This document shows, piece by piece, positions 23,501-35,677 of a stretch of DNA of 64,000 nucleotides. The notes beneath the pieces were generated by a model. It saw only the letters and a program-made list of their open reading frames with translations. It was not told where the DNA came from and searched no databases. Every line of letters starts with the position of its first letter. The first letter of the stretch is position 1. The translations under genes and the position numbers were made by a program. Origin of the DNA: Niebla homalea (Eukaryota > Ascomycota > Lecanoromycetes > Lecanorales > Ramalinaceae); NCBI GenBank assembly GCA_019925105.1, contig JAHGAU010000006.1, positions 310,001 to 374,000 on the forward strand, in the 5' to 3' direction.

Positions 23501-24559
23501 TTATTATATTAACGGTATTTAAGAATCCTTTAACGTTTCTTATATTTTAAAATATAGGTTAATTAAGTATCTTTTTATATTTTTTAAATTTAATTTATAT
23601 ATATTTTTTTATTTTATAATCTTCTTTAAATATTTTAATTTTTATTATATTAATTTTTAACTTATTAAATAATAACTTTAACTTTAATTATAAAATTTAA
23701 GGAAAAAAATAATCTCTTAAAAAAACGAATTATTCTTTTTATATCCCGTATACCTTAAAGATATTATTAAGGTAAAAAATTAAGTTAATAAAGTTATATT
23801 TTTTTTTAAAAATAAAAAAAGATAATTCCGGGTTTAATTTAAGGATAGCTCTTAATATAATATTTATAAATTTAATAAAAATAAATAAAAATATATATAT
23901 TCTTTAAAATATTTTTATAGGTTATAATTATTTAATACTTAATACGTTAAAAATAAGATAATATCGGTTATTAAAATATATTTTTATTATTTAATACTTA
24001 TACTTTATATTTGCTTAAAAAAAAGTCTTATATAATAAAATTCTTAATAAACTATATACTTTTTTTATTAACTTTATATAAAATATAAATAATACTTTAT
24101 ATATAAAGTAATAATTAAATATAAGTTATAGTTTAATTTTACTTTTTTTCTTTATAAATATAGGGAGTATATTTTATATATTTATTCGTTTATTTATTTA
24201 TATATATCTCTTATATATCCTTAACTTAATTCTTTATTATATGATCGTTTTAAGTTATTACTTTTTATTATTTAATAACTTTTTAATAATAATTTTATAT
24301 AACTTAATCTTTAATTTTAATATTATTTTATATAAAAATAAATTTATTATTAAAATTTTATATAATTCTTTTACGCTTATATTTTTATACGTTTATAATA
24401 CTTAAAGTATCTTAAATTATACTTAATTATTTAAGATAATATCCTTTAATATAATGTTTTTTTCCTTTATTTATATTTATAATTCTTTATATAATTTTAA
24501 AGTATTAATCTTTCTTTTTATTACTTTTTTATCGGTTAAAAATATAACTTATAATAACT

Positions 24560-26680
24560 TTATTTTAATATTTATTTCCTTATTTTATAATTTTAAAGTT
24601 AACTTATCCGTTATTTTATATACGTATCTTAAATAAACTTAATAAGTACCATACTTATACTCCGGTAATCCTTAATAAGTTATTAAGTTATTGGGTTATT
24701 TAATTTTTAAAATTATATTTTCTATAATAAGTAAATAATTCTTATTATTTTTATTTTTTATTTATTTTATTTTCTTTTTTATATTATTATAATATATAGT
24801 TTTTTTTTTTTTATTATTAACTTTTTAAGTTATTTATTACTCTTTTAATATATATAATTATCCGTCTTTATTATTATAAATATTATTAACTTAATTAATA
24901 TTACTTTTTCTTTATATATTATATATTTTTTATACCGTTTAACGTTATTTTACGTAATTAATAATAACTTTAAATATTATATTATTTCTTTATTTATTTT
25001 ATTAAGTATTATTTTTATAAATTTAATTATTTTTTACTTCTATCCGGTAAGTTATTATTAATATAAAATAAGGTTTATTTCTAATTTTAAATTATTAATT
25101 AGACTATTTACCATATTTTCCTTAACTCCCGTATCGTCTCCTTAATACTTCCGAGTTTTTTTATTATTTTTAAGTATTCCCGTTATTATTTTATCCCTTC
25201 CGATTCTTTTAAATTTTTATATAGTTATTCTTATTTACTTTTTATTTAACTTATTTCTTTTATCCCGTCTTATTATTTTAACTTACTTTTAATTTTCCTT
25301 TATTTATTCCGACTATTTCTTATATATTTTTTTTTTCCTTAAGTATATAAATATACTTTTTTTCTTTTATTAATTAATCGTTAAAATATATATCCTTAAA
25401 GTTAACTTTATTCTTTAAACTTTTTCTTTTCTTATAATTTATTAATCTTAATTATTTTTTTTATTTTTTAATTTAATCTTTAAGTTTTTTTTATTATTTT
25501 TATACTTAAATAAGTTTAACTTAATTTCTTCTTTTAATATTATTACGTTTTTATAATATAACTTCTTATATATTAACTTTTAATATATTTTACTTAACGG
25601 GTATATTTAAGGTTTAAGTAATTAAATATCTTTTTTATAAATAATATCTTTAATCTTTAATATTTTTATTTAAATCTTAAAGTTAACCGTAATTAACTTT
25701 AATTATAAAAGTCTTAATAAAATATTATAATTTAAATTATCTTTTAATATTATAAATATTTATACCGATTTAATTATTCTTACGATTTAAATATTAAATA
25801 TAATTTATATATAAAGTAATATATAATCTCCGTTTATTATTAATATATTTAAGTAATTAACTCCGAGTAATTTTAAAAGCTTTTTTTTTATCCGTAATTC
25901 CTTTATTATACTTAAGTTAACTATAATAATATCCGATCCTTAATTAACTTTTATATTAAGTAATTTATTTATTTATTCCAGTTAATAAATAATTATTATT
26001 TTTATAAAGTATATTTACTTATTTTTATTAAGTATAATTTTAAGGTTTTATTTTAAGCCCGCGATTATAATATTATTAATTTTAAGTTATTTATTCTAAA
26101 TTATTTTTTATATTCCTTTTCCGTTATTTTTAAGAACTTCCTTAATAATTATAATCTTTTTACAATATATATAATTAAGGTTTAATACGTTCTTTATAAG
26201 TTAATTTATCTTTTTTTTAAAATATAATAAAAGTTATATTAAATATATTATAAAAAATATAATATTATTAATTAATAAGATCCGTTTAACGTTTAAGGTT
26301 TATTTACTTAATAATCCGATAATTTATTAAAGTTCTTTCTTTTTCCCGGTTTTTATTTTTCTTTTTAATTTCCTTTTTATTTATTCCTTAATTTATACGA
26401 GCTTAACTCCTTCTTTTAAATCGTTATCTTTAATTTATCGTCGCTTTGCGGTTATATTTACTATTATATCCACTTTATAATTAACGTTTTTATTAAAGGA
26501 ATATTTTTCCTTTATAATAATGGCTTTATAATTAAAGTTATTAACGGCTCCTTTATTATCGACTTTATTAAGGACCTTTCCTTCTTCCTATGTAATTAAA
26601 ATAATAATTATTACGTTTATTAATACGTTTAATTAATCGGTAAACGGTATAATTATAAATAATAATAATAATTAATAATC
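24560..26680 (-). pseudogene. E-element sense-strand frame ghost (Lys/Glu-rich)
   Basis: On the minus strand a frame near 26,370-26,610 reads NFNYKAIIIKEKYSFNKN... with stops only as TAA/TAG. Another near 25,000-25,100 reads NNLKLEINLILY followed by three adjacent stops that E2 shows as TAA TAG TAA, i.e. former Gln/Trp codons. The composition is strongly Lys/Glu/Leu, so coiled coil is likely. Family unknown. Confidence 0.45.
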
Positions 26681-29600
26681 CGTATCGTAACGCCTATTCT
26701 TACGGTCTTAATCCTTCTTTTATATATATATTTTTTTATTAAAGTTTACGTTATTTCCGTTATATCTTTATTTATAACTCATATATTCTTCCGTTAAGAA
26801 TATATTATAATATTTATAATAAATAAAGTATAATTTTATATTAAATAACTTAAAGTTATTAATATAAGGATTTTTAAACTTAACCGGATTAAATAATCTT
26901 AAAGTAAATTAATTATTTCCTTTAATATCTTAATTAATATATAAATTTTATTAATAATTTTATAATTTTTAATTTATATTTTTTGCTTAATTATTAATAT
27001 TTTATTAAAATAAATTTTAAAATAAATTTTAATATTTAAATTATTAAGGTAATATTACTTATAATAATTATATTAACGTTATTTATATTATTAAAACGTT
27101 TTAAAGTTTTTTATTTATATAATTCTAGGGGTATTTAATTTATCGTATTCCTTTTATTTATAATATTTATATAATTCCGTTATAATCGATATATATTAAA
27201 TTTACTTTTAACGTAATTTTTTAAAGGTTTCCGTTTATATAATTTAATTAATTTATAAATATTTAAGCTTTAAGATTTATTTTTTTATCCTTTTTTTTTT
27301 AAGCTTCCGTTTCTTTTTTATTCCTTCCGTAACCTAATTTGCCTTAAAGTATACTTTATAAAGGTTAAGCTTTTTATATATATTTTTTATTAAACGTTTA
27401 CGGAGTTTTATATCCGTTAAATTATTCTTAAACCGATTAATTACGTTTTTTAATATATATTTAATTATTCTATTTATCGTACTTTCCGGTTTTCCGGGTT
27501 TAATATCCTTTTTACTTAAGTTATATATAATATAAAGTATACGTTTATAATAATTAAGAATAAAGTTAATTCCTTAAAATAATACTTTAATATTATTTAC
27601 CGTTTACTCCGTAAGGTTATTAAAATTTAATTTTAAGAATTCTTAACTTAATAATTTCTGGAAGTTCTTTATATTTTTTTTTATAACGTTATTTATTATT
27701 TTATTTATAAGTAAAATTTGATTTTTAATTATTTTACTTAATATATTACGTTTTTTTTAAGTCTTATATTTATTATATTTATTTATTAATTAAGGGAAAT
27801 ATTTTTCCCGATTTTTTCTTATACGTTATGGATCTATTTTCATATATTATTTAATCTGTTTTTTTACTTATTTAATTCTTTTAATTTATAGAATAAAGTC
27901 TTAATCCCGGGTTATATTATAATTCTTTATTATAAAGTTTCCGATAATTTTAAGGTAAAAGTTAAAATTATTAATAATATTATAAAGTCTTTTTTTATAT
28001 TTAACTTTATTATTATTATTAAAAAGGACACTTAAAACTATTTAAGTATCTCCTTTATTTTATATATATTAATTAATTCCCCTTTAAATTTAAAGGATTA
28101 AAGGATTCTTAATAATATTTTATTACTCCTTAAAGAAAGACTGGTAAGGTTTATTATTAAATAATCCTTAATAATACCTATAATTACTAATAAATACGGG
28201 GTAGCCCCGTAATTTATATGAATTTATCTTAATCTTTTCTATTTTTTATTTAATATAAAATAAAAGGGTATATACTTTTTTTAATAAAGGAAATAAAATA
28301 ATAACGGGGAAAATAATAATATCGTAATTAATTCCTTAATTTATATAATAATACTTAACTTTACCTTTCTTATTTTAAGGATATTAAGATATATATAAAA
28401 TAAAATATATTATCGTTAATATATTATTAATATTAATAAGGGTATTTTAAAGAAAAAGATTTACGGTTACTCTAAGTAACTATATTTTATTTTTATTTTT
28501 TTTATTTTTTTTAAATTTTTTTTTTTAAGGAAAAGGTTAAATTAATATATAATTATATAACGTTAATAAGGGTCCTTTTAATCTTTTAAGTTATTATATA
28601 AGTATATATAAATTATGCCTTATTATAAGTTTATATTTCTTTTTCGGATTAATATAAGTTTTAATTATTTATTTTAATTTTCTTTACTTTTTATACGGGA
28701 AAGCTTTTAAGAAGGTACCGTTAAATTAAATAAGTTTCACGTTAATAACCATTATAAGTTATTATTAATATTCTTAGTATATATATAATATAATTATTAT
28801 TATAAATATATCTATCTTTATTCTCTCCTATTAATTTCCTTAATTAATTTTATTATTTATTTTTTTTTATTATTTATTTTTTTAATTTTCTTTTTAATTT
28901 TTTAATTTTTAATTATTTAATTTATAGCTTAAAATAAAGGGCTTATTACGTCCGGCCAATATATTATATAGCCTACGGTTATTTCCCAGGAATTTTAAAG
29001 ACCGGTTTAAACCTTTATAAGTGATTTAAAACTTAATTACCGCTTAAATAGCTTTTAACTTAATAATTTACGTTTTAATAAAAGATATCTCTTTAAAAGG
29101 TATATACGATTATTTAAGGCTTATTAAGGAATCTTATTTTTATTACCTTTATTATTAAAATATATATTTTAGTTCAGTTATTTTAATAATTATTAAGGAG
29201 GCTTATATATTTATTAATATAAGTCGTTTATTTAAGTTGGGTTATTAAGACTTACTTTATATTACCTTAAGGTATATATAATACTCCAATAATAATTAAG
29301 GAGGTTTATTTATAATTATATTAATTAATTATTTAAAATAAAATATTAAAACTTATAATTCGGTTACTTAAAATAAAATATTAAAACTTATAATTCGGTT
29401 AAGTTTAATTATTTATATTAATTTAACGAGTCTTATATTTTAATTATTACGGTCGTTAATTATTAAATAATAGTTTTATATCGTTTAAGGTAATTAATTT
29501 TTTTCTTTTTTTCTTTAATTATTTTAATTTCTTTTATTTTAAGAAAGCGGCTTATATTAATATATAAGTTATAATTTCCTTGGCAATAATTTAGAATATC

Positions 29601-30119
29601 CGGTAATATATATGATTATTTCTTAATTAAAGTTTAAGCCCGTCGTTAATATAAAAGGTATTATTATTTTTTTATAATTAAAACGCTTTAAAAAAGTTAT
29701 CGTTTTTTTTTATTTCTTGATTTCTAATGGTTAATAATTAATTAATAAATATTAATAATACTTTACCGATGCGTATAAACGGGGTCCCCGTATTGATTAA
29801 GGGTAATAATAAAAATATCTAAATATAGATATTTGAAGGGGATTAATTAAATACTTTTACTTTTCTTAATTTTAATAATTATTTATAAGGTTAACGGTAA
29901 TTAAAAATATTTAATAAATATATATAAATTAATAGTTTATTGCTCGTAATATATATATATATTATAATAATAATAACGATTAATATTTCTTTAATATCTT
30001 TATAGTTTTTCTTACCGTTAATTAAGGAAAAGGTACGGTAAGCTATTTATAATTAAATCGTATAATTAGACCGAATTCCTTAATATATATAAGTAAATAA
30101 AGGCCTTCTTAAGACCGTT

Positions 30120-30369
30120 AAAAAAGATAAAAAAGAAAGAAAGAATAAAAGTAATAAAATAATAGGTAATAATAAAGTATAATTGAAAATAGGCCGCAGC
30201 CCTTATATAAGTTAGTAAAATTTAGGTTACTTTCTATAATAATCCGTTATACTTTTTCTTTTTAAAGTATATACGAATTGATTCTACCCTTAATTAACTT
30301 TTTTAATGTTTTTCTTCCTTCATACACTTATCCGCAAGTTTGGTATCTTCCATACTCTCCACCTTTCCA
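30120..30369 (-). repeat. E1 terminal repeat (right)
   Basis: 250 bp, AAAAAAGATAAAAAAGAAAG ... CTCCACCTTTCCA, followed by the target duplicate AAGGT (30370-30374). The inner flank GGCCTTCTTAAGACCGTT is mirrored at the E2 terminal repeat. Confidence 0.88.
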
Positions 30370-30416
30370 AAGGTCTTTAACCTTTAAATAAATAGGAAGC
30401 TTAATTAAAAAGATTA
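30370..30416. other. 47-bp spacer at the centre of the E1/E2 palindrome
   Basis: Holds the E1 target duplicate AAGGT at its left end. GATTA (30412-30416) would be the E2 target duplicate, but its partner is lost. Confidence 0.7.
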
Positions 30417-30665
30417 TGGAAAGGGGAGAGTATGGAGGACACTAAACTTGCGGATAGGTGTATGGAGGAATGAAAACATTAAAAGGGCTAATTAAGGGTG
30501 GAATCGATTTATATATACTTTAAAGAGGAAGGGTATAATAAATTATAATAATATACTTCCGATATTTTATTTACTTATATAGGGGCTTTAACCTATCTTT
30601 AATTATATTTTATTTACTCCTTTATTTTTACCCTTTTTATATTTTTCTTCCTTCCTATCTTTTTT
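30417..30665 (+). repeat. E2 terminal repeat
   Basis: 249 bp, TGGAAAGGGGAGAGTATGGA ... CTTCCTATCTTTTTT, the mirror image of 30120-30369. AACGGTCTTAAGAAGGC follows, as in E1. Confidence 0.88.
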
Positions 30666-30699
30666 AACGGTCTTAAGAAGGCTTTTATATATTTATATA

Positions 30700-31240
30700 T
30701 ATCAGCAAATCTGCGACCTGCTCAGAGCGAGTAACTAAAAAAAAAAAGGAGTTTATTCACTCAGACCGCTCGTAAGTTACTTACGAGAATCCCGGAAAAC
30801 TTACGAGCGCTCCGAGCGGTCCCGAGCGGGTAAAAAAAAGTTTAAAATAAAAACGCTTAAAACGGTAAAATAACGGTTTTTCTTTTTTATAAATTTTTTA
30901 ATTTAAGCTTTCTTAACAACGGGTATTACCGTTACCCCCCCTATAAGCTGTAATATTCAACGTTTTTTAAAATTAATTATAAATTCGGTTTTTTTAGCTA
31001 AAAGTTACCCTGGTAACTAATAATTTATCCTTAAGGGGGGGTAGTTAAAAAGGGTAATTTAATTAAAAAAACGTTAAGTTAAAAAAAAAAGTAAAACTTA
31101 CGAGAATCCAAGAAACTTATAAGCAAGCCGGATATTCGCGAGCGCTTAAAAGTTAAGCGAAAGGGGACATAAACTTAACCTGCTTAACCTACTCGCTTGC
31201 ACTCGGAGTGCTTATATGCTGGTTCACAAATTTGCAGATA
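30700..31240 (+). mobile_element. MITE A, copy 5 (inserted in E2)
   Basis: 541 bp; the ends are TATCAGCAAATCTGCGACC and GGTTCACAAATTTGCAGATA, so both outermost C/G have become T/A. Comparison with the empty site in E1 shows only 2-3 bp of duplicated flank (TA or TAT). Confidence 0.9.
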
Positions 31241-34200
31241 TATATTAAGGAATTCAATTTAATTATATAATTTAATTATAAGTAACCTATTGTGCCTTTT
31301 CCTTAATTAATAATAAGAAAAACTACAAAGATATTATAGAAAATTGATCTTTACGACTATTATGCAATATATACGTAGTAAAAGTAATAACCTATTAATT
31401 CATATATATTTATAGAATATTCTTAACTATTATTTATTTACTAAATAATTATTAAAACCGAAAAAAGTAAGGATATTTAATTAACCCCCTTTAAGTACCT
31501 ATATTCGGATATTCCTATTATTATATATAACTAATATAGGTCTTAGGTTAAATAACTTTGTTTATAATTAATAAGATATTATTAATATTTATTAATTAAT
31601 TATAAGTTATTAAAAATTAAAAGGTAAAAAAATATAATATTACCTTAAAGTGGCTTAATTATAAAAACGCGGTAATACCCTTTATATTAATAATAAATGC
31701 GGAAATAATCGTACATATTACCAGAAGTTTTAGACCGTCATTAAAGGGAATACAGCCTATATATTAATATAAGCTATCTTCTTTAAATAAAAGAAAATAA
31801 AGTAAAAAAGAAAAAAACCGGATATACTAAATAACGCGAGATTATATTTAAATAACTAACGACCAGGATATGAAAACTGTAAGCCTTAATATCCCATTCT
31901 AAGCAACCGAACCCGACCGAATTATAAGTCTCGATATCCTATTCCGAGCGATTAAATTATAAGTCTTAATATCTTATTCCGAGCGACCGATTTATATGGC
32001 TATAATCACCATCGGAGTATCGTATATACCTAGGGTAATATAAAGTAAGTCTCGATGATTTAATTTGAATAAACGACCTATATTAATAAATATATAAGCC
32101 TCCTTAATAGCTATCGGAATAATTAAATTAAAATATATATCTTAACGATAAGGATAATAAAAATAAGATTCCTTAACAAGGTTTAAGTAATTATATATAC
32201 CTTTTAAAGAAATAATTCTTATTAAAATATAAATTATTAAACTTAACGTTATTTAAGTAGTAACAAGATTTTAAACTACTTATAGAGGTTTAAACTGGTC
32301 TTTAAAACTCTTAAAAAATAATTTTAAGTTATAAGGATACCTTAATAAGACGTAATAAGTTTTTTACCTTAAATTATAAATTAAACGATTAAGAATTAAA
32401 AAACCGAAGGGTAAATTAAAAAAGCGGAAAATAAAAAAAAAGTAAATTAAAGATTAATTAAAAGAATTAATAAATAGACCGAGAAATAAAGAAATAATAT
32501 AATTATTAAATAATAATTATATCGTATATATATTAAGAATACTAATAATAACCCTTAACGGTTATTAATATAAACTTATTTTAGTTAACGGTATCTTTAT
32601 TAAAGGCTTTCTTATATAGAAGGCTAAAAAAATAAAGATAGATATTAAAACTTACTTAAAATAAAAAAGAAAAGAATAAATTATTAGTAAAATATAACTT
32701 GTATATACTTATATAAAAGCCCGATAAAGCTATATATTAATCCGACCCTTCCCTTTAAAAAAAATAAAAATATATAGTTATTTATAGTAACGTAAACCCC
32801 TTTTCTAAAAGTAATATTAATAATACCGATAATATACCTATAGAAATATATTTTATTTTATATATAACTTAATACCTTTTATTTAAGAAAAATAAAGTTA
32901 AATATTTAATCAGAAGATTAATTACGTATTATTTTTTTTTTAATATTGTTTTCTTTTATTTATTATAAAATTATATACTTTTTTTCTTTATATCAAACAA
33001 AAAATAAAGAAAATTAAGATAAATTCATATAAATTACGGGACCATTTTATATTTATTAATAATCATAAATATTATTAAGGATTATTTAATAATAAATTTT
33101 ATAAGCCTTTCTTTAAAGAATAATAAAATATTATTAAAAATTTTTAAATCCCTTAGATTTAAAAAAGAATTAATCATTATATATAAAATAAAGAAAGTAT
33201 TTAAATAATTTTAAGTATCTTCCTTAATAACCGTAATAAAGCTTAATATAAAAGAAGATCTAATAATATTATTAATAATTTTAACTCTTACTTTAAAATT
33301 ATTAAAAACTTTATAATAAAAATTATAATATTACCTGGGACTAAAACTTTATTCTATAACTCTAAAGAAATAAACGAATAAAAAAGTAAGTTAAATAATA
33401 TATAAAGATAAATCCGTAACGTATAAAAAAAGATTAAAAAAATACTTTTTTAAGTTAATAAATAAATACGATAAATATAAAACTTAAAGGAAAGGTAATA
33501 CGTTAAATAAAACAATTAGAGATTAAAGCTTTACTTATAAATAAAACTATAAATAACGTTATAAAAAATAATATAAAGAACTTTTAAAGATAGTTAAATA
33601 AAGAATTCTTAGAATTAAATTTAAATAACCTTATAAATTAAATAAAAAATAATATTAAAGTATTATTATAAAGGAATAATTCTACTTTTAATTATTATAA
33701 ATATATATTCTATATTATATATAACTTAAAAAATTAAAAAAATAAAATAAATAAAATATTAAACTATATATTAAAAAACGTAATTAGCCGTTTTAAAAAC
33801 GGTTTAATAAATATAAAGTTCTATAAACGTTTAATAAAGAATATATATAAAGAATCAAGTTTATATAAAATATACCTTAAGGTAAAACGGATTATAAAAG
33901 GAATTAAAAAAAAGCGAAAGCTTAAAAAGGAAGAAGAAAAAAAGTAAATTTAGAAGCTTAAATATTCTTAAATTAATTAAGTTATATAAATAAAAACCTT
34001 TAAAAAACTACGTTAAAAATAAATTTAACTTACGTAAATTATAATAGCATTATTTAAGTATTACAAGTAATAAAATAACTTAAATATCCTTAGAATTATA
34101 TAAAGAATAAATATTAAGACGTATTAATAATATACTTAATATTAATATAAATATTATAAAAAATATTATTATAATAATCTCGGAATTAAACCCGTTTTTA

Positions 34201-34611
34201 AAGTTAATTATAATAAAATATAATTAATTAAATAAACGGTATAAATTAAAAGTCTTAAAATATCCATTAACCTTTATATATTAATTAAAATATCAAAGGA
34301 ATAAATTAATTTAATAAAATTTAAAAATCTATATATTAATAACTTTAAATTATTTAATATAAAATTATATTTTATATATTATAAATACTATATTATATTC
34401 TTATATAAGGAAATAAATTACTATAAATAAAAATATAATAAAGGTAACGTAAATTTTAACGAAAAGAAATATATATAAAATAAAGATTAAAATTATAAAA
34501 ACGGATATCGCGATATTAATTATTAATTATTATTATTATCCGTAAATATATCAATTAAAAATTAATTAAATATTTTAATAAATATAATAATTATCGTTTT
34601 AATTATATAAG
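31241..34611 (+). other. E2 internal sequence, RIP-mutated
   Basis: Mirror image of E1 from about 30,080 down to 26,590. No intact open frame. Nothing beyond E-internal sequence is seen. Confidence 0.7.
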
Positions 34612-34775
34612 TGTTAAGAACGTGTTAAGTGTAATGTATGATTAATATGATTGTTGTGATTGTTGAGTAGCTAGGTAGGTAGCTATGGATTTGAGTAAGT
34701 GTGCGCGCCAAGACCCCCCGGGAGCTACCCGCTATGCTTATATATACCGTAAGCCGTAATGCTATATATATACGT
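34612..34775 (+). repeat. F direct repeat, left copy
   Basis: Contains TTGTTGAGTAGCTAGGTAGG and AAGACCCCCCGGGAGCTACC; matches 43319-43490, which has 11 extra bp (a second AAGAACGTG unit). Confidence 0.88.
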
Positions 34776-35461
34776 ATACGCCGTTTTATAATAATATACC
34801 GGCTAAAAGACAAAAAAGCAACGCCCTCGTTATACATTATTACCCTTAATATAGTATTATTTATACCTTTATCGGTAATAACTATAGTATATTTAAAGCG
34901 CCGAGAATACTAAAGAAGTAAATCGTATGAATAATAATAACGTATTAACGCCGTATTGAAATCGTATATTAAGGGAAAAACCGTAAGCCGGGAATTTATC
35001 GCAATCCACCCGGTTTATTATCGTGGTTTTTAAGACCTAGGATTAAGCTGAATCGCTTAAAAAACGTATCTCCGGTATTTTATTAAGGTCGTATTTTGAA
35101 CCCGTTATTAAGTACTAAAGAATTTAATCCAAGCTTCGACTTACTTAATGTATAAAAGGTCTTATAATAAAATAAAAGGCATAATAACTTATAACGGAGT
35201 AGGTAAAGGCTTTAAAGCCGGCTTTATTACTTACATTAACGGTAAAGTATAAAGAGTAAAATAAAAATAAATATATTCCTTTTACTTTACTGCTTATTAT
35301 AGCTTTAATAATATAGGTATTAATATTAATCAAAATTATCGATTAAATAGTAAAAGAAAGATCTTTCATTTAAACGTAGACTTTATAAGCTATAACGGCC
35401 GTATAAAAGGAGCAGCCAGCTTTTATATGGTGGCTTTACGTCGTAACGCTTACTCTTATAG

Positions 35462-35677
35462 TATTAGGGTTCAGGGGTGTTGGTAGCTCAGGAGTGGGCC
35501 CTACCGGGCCTATCCCGGGCCAAGCCCGGGGTTAATCCGGCACCCAGGAGTATCACCGACTAGGTATATTAGGGCCTTCGGCCCCTTTACTTTTATACCT
35601 CTGTACTTTAATGTTTTTAATTATATATAATATACCCTTTGCCTTTTAACTATTTTAAAAGGGCTTATACTTTAATA
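35462..35677 (+). repeat. Gypsy copy 1, 5' LTR
   Basis: 216 bp, TATTAGGGTTCAGG ... CTTATACTTTAATA; original termini TGTCAG...CTAACA. Contains the hairpin GGGCCTTCGGCCC. Confidence 0.93.

Larger units (their letters stand above)
16996..30369 (-). mobile_element. E1: 13.4-kb element with 250-bp direct terminal repeats, TSD AAGGT
   Basis: Bounded by two 250-bp direct repeats (16996-17245, 30120-30369) and by AAGGT on both sides (16991-16995, 30370-30374). That structure fits an LTR-type element. The sense strand is inferred to be minus: in that direction the repeat starts TGGAAAGG, is preceded by a purine run (ATAAAGGGAAT) like a polypurine tract, and a long Lys/Glu-rich frame ghost runs that way at 24.6-26.7 kb. 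The repeat ends ...ATCTTTTCT rather than the usual ...CA, and no tRNA primer site is obvious. No reverse transcriptase or integrase motif was found. A plus-strand ghost lies at 19.0-20.5 kb. At 13.4 kb it is long for an LTR retrotransposon, so nested insertions or extra genes are possible. Confidence 0.75.

Noticed and set aside
24454..24636. 60-codon open frame in E1
   Set aside because: Phe/Leu/Ile-only composition typical of AT-rich DNA; probably antisense to the sense-strand ghost.
16996..30680. Single 13.7-kb Polinton-like element with long terminal inverted repeats (16,996 and 30,665)
   Set aside because: The repeats at 16,996 and 30,120 are direct and share the duplication AAGGT; the inverted repeat at 30,417 belongs to a second element.
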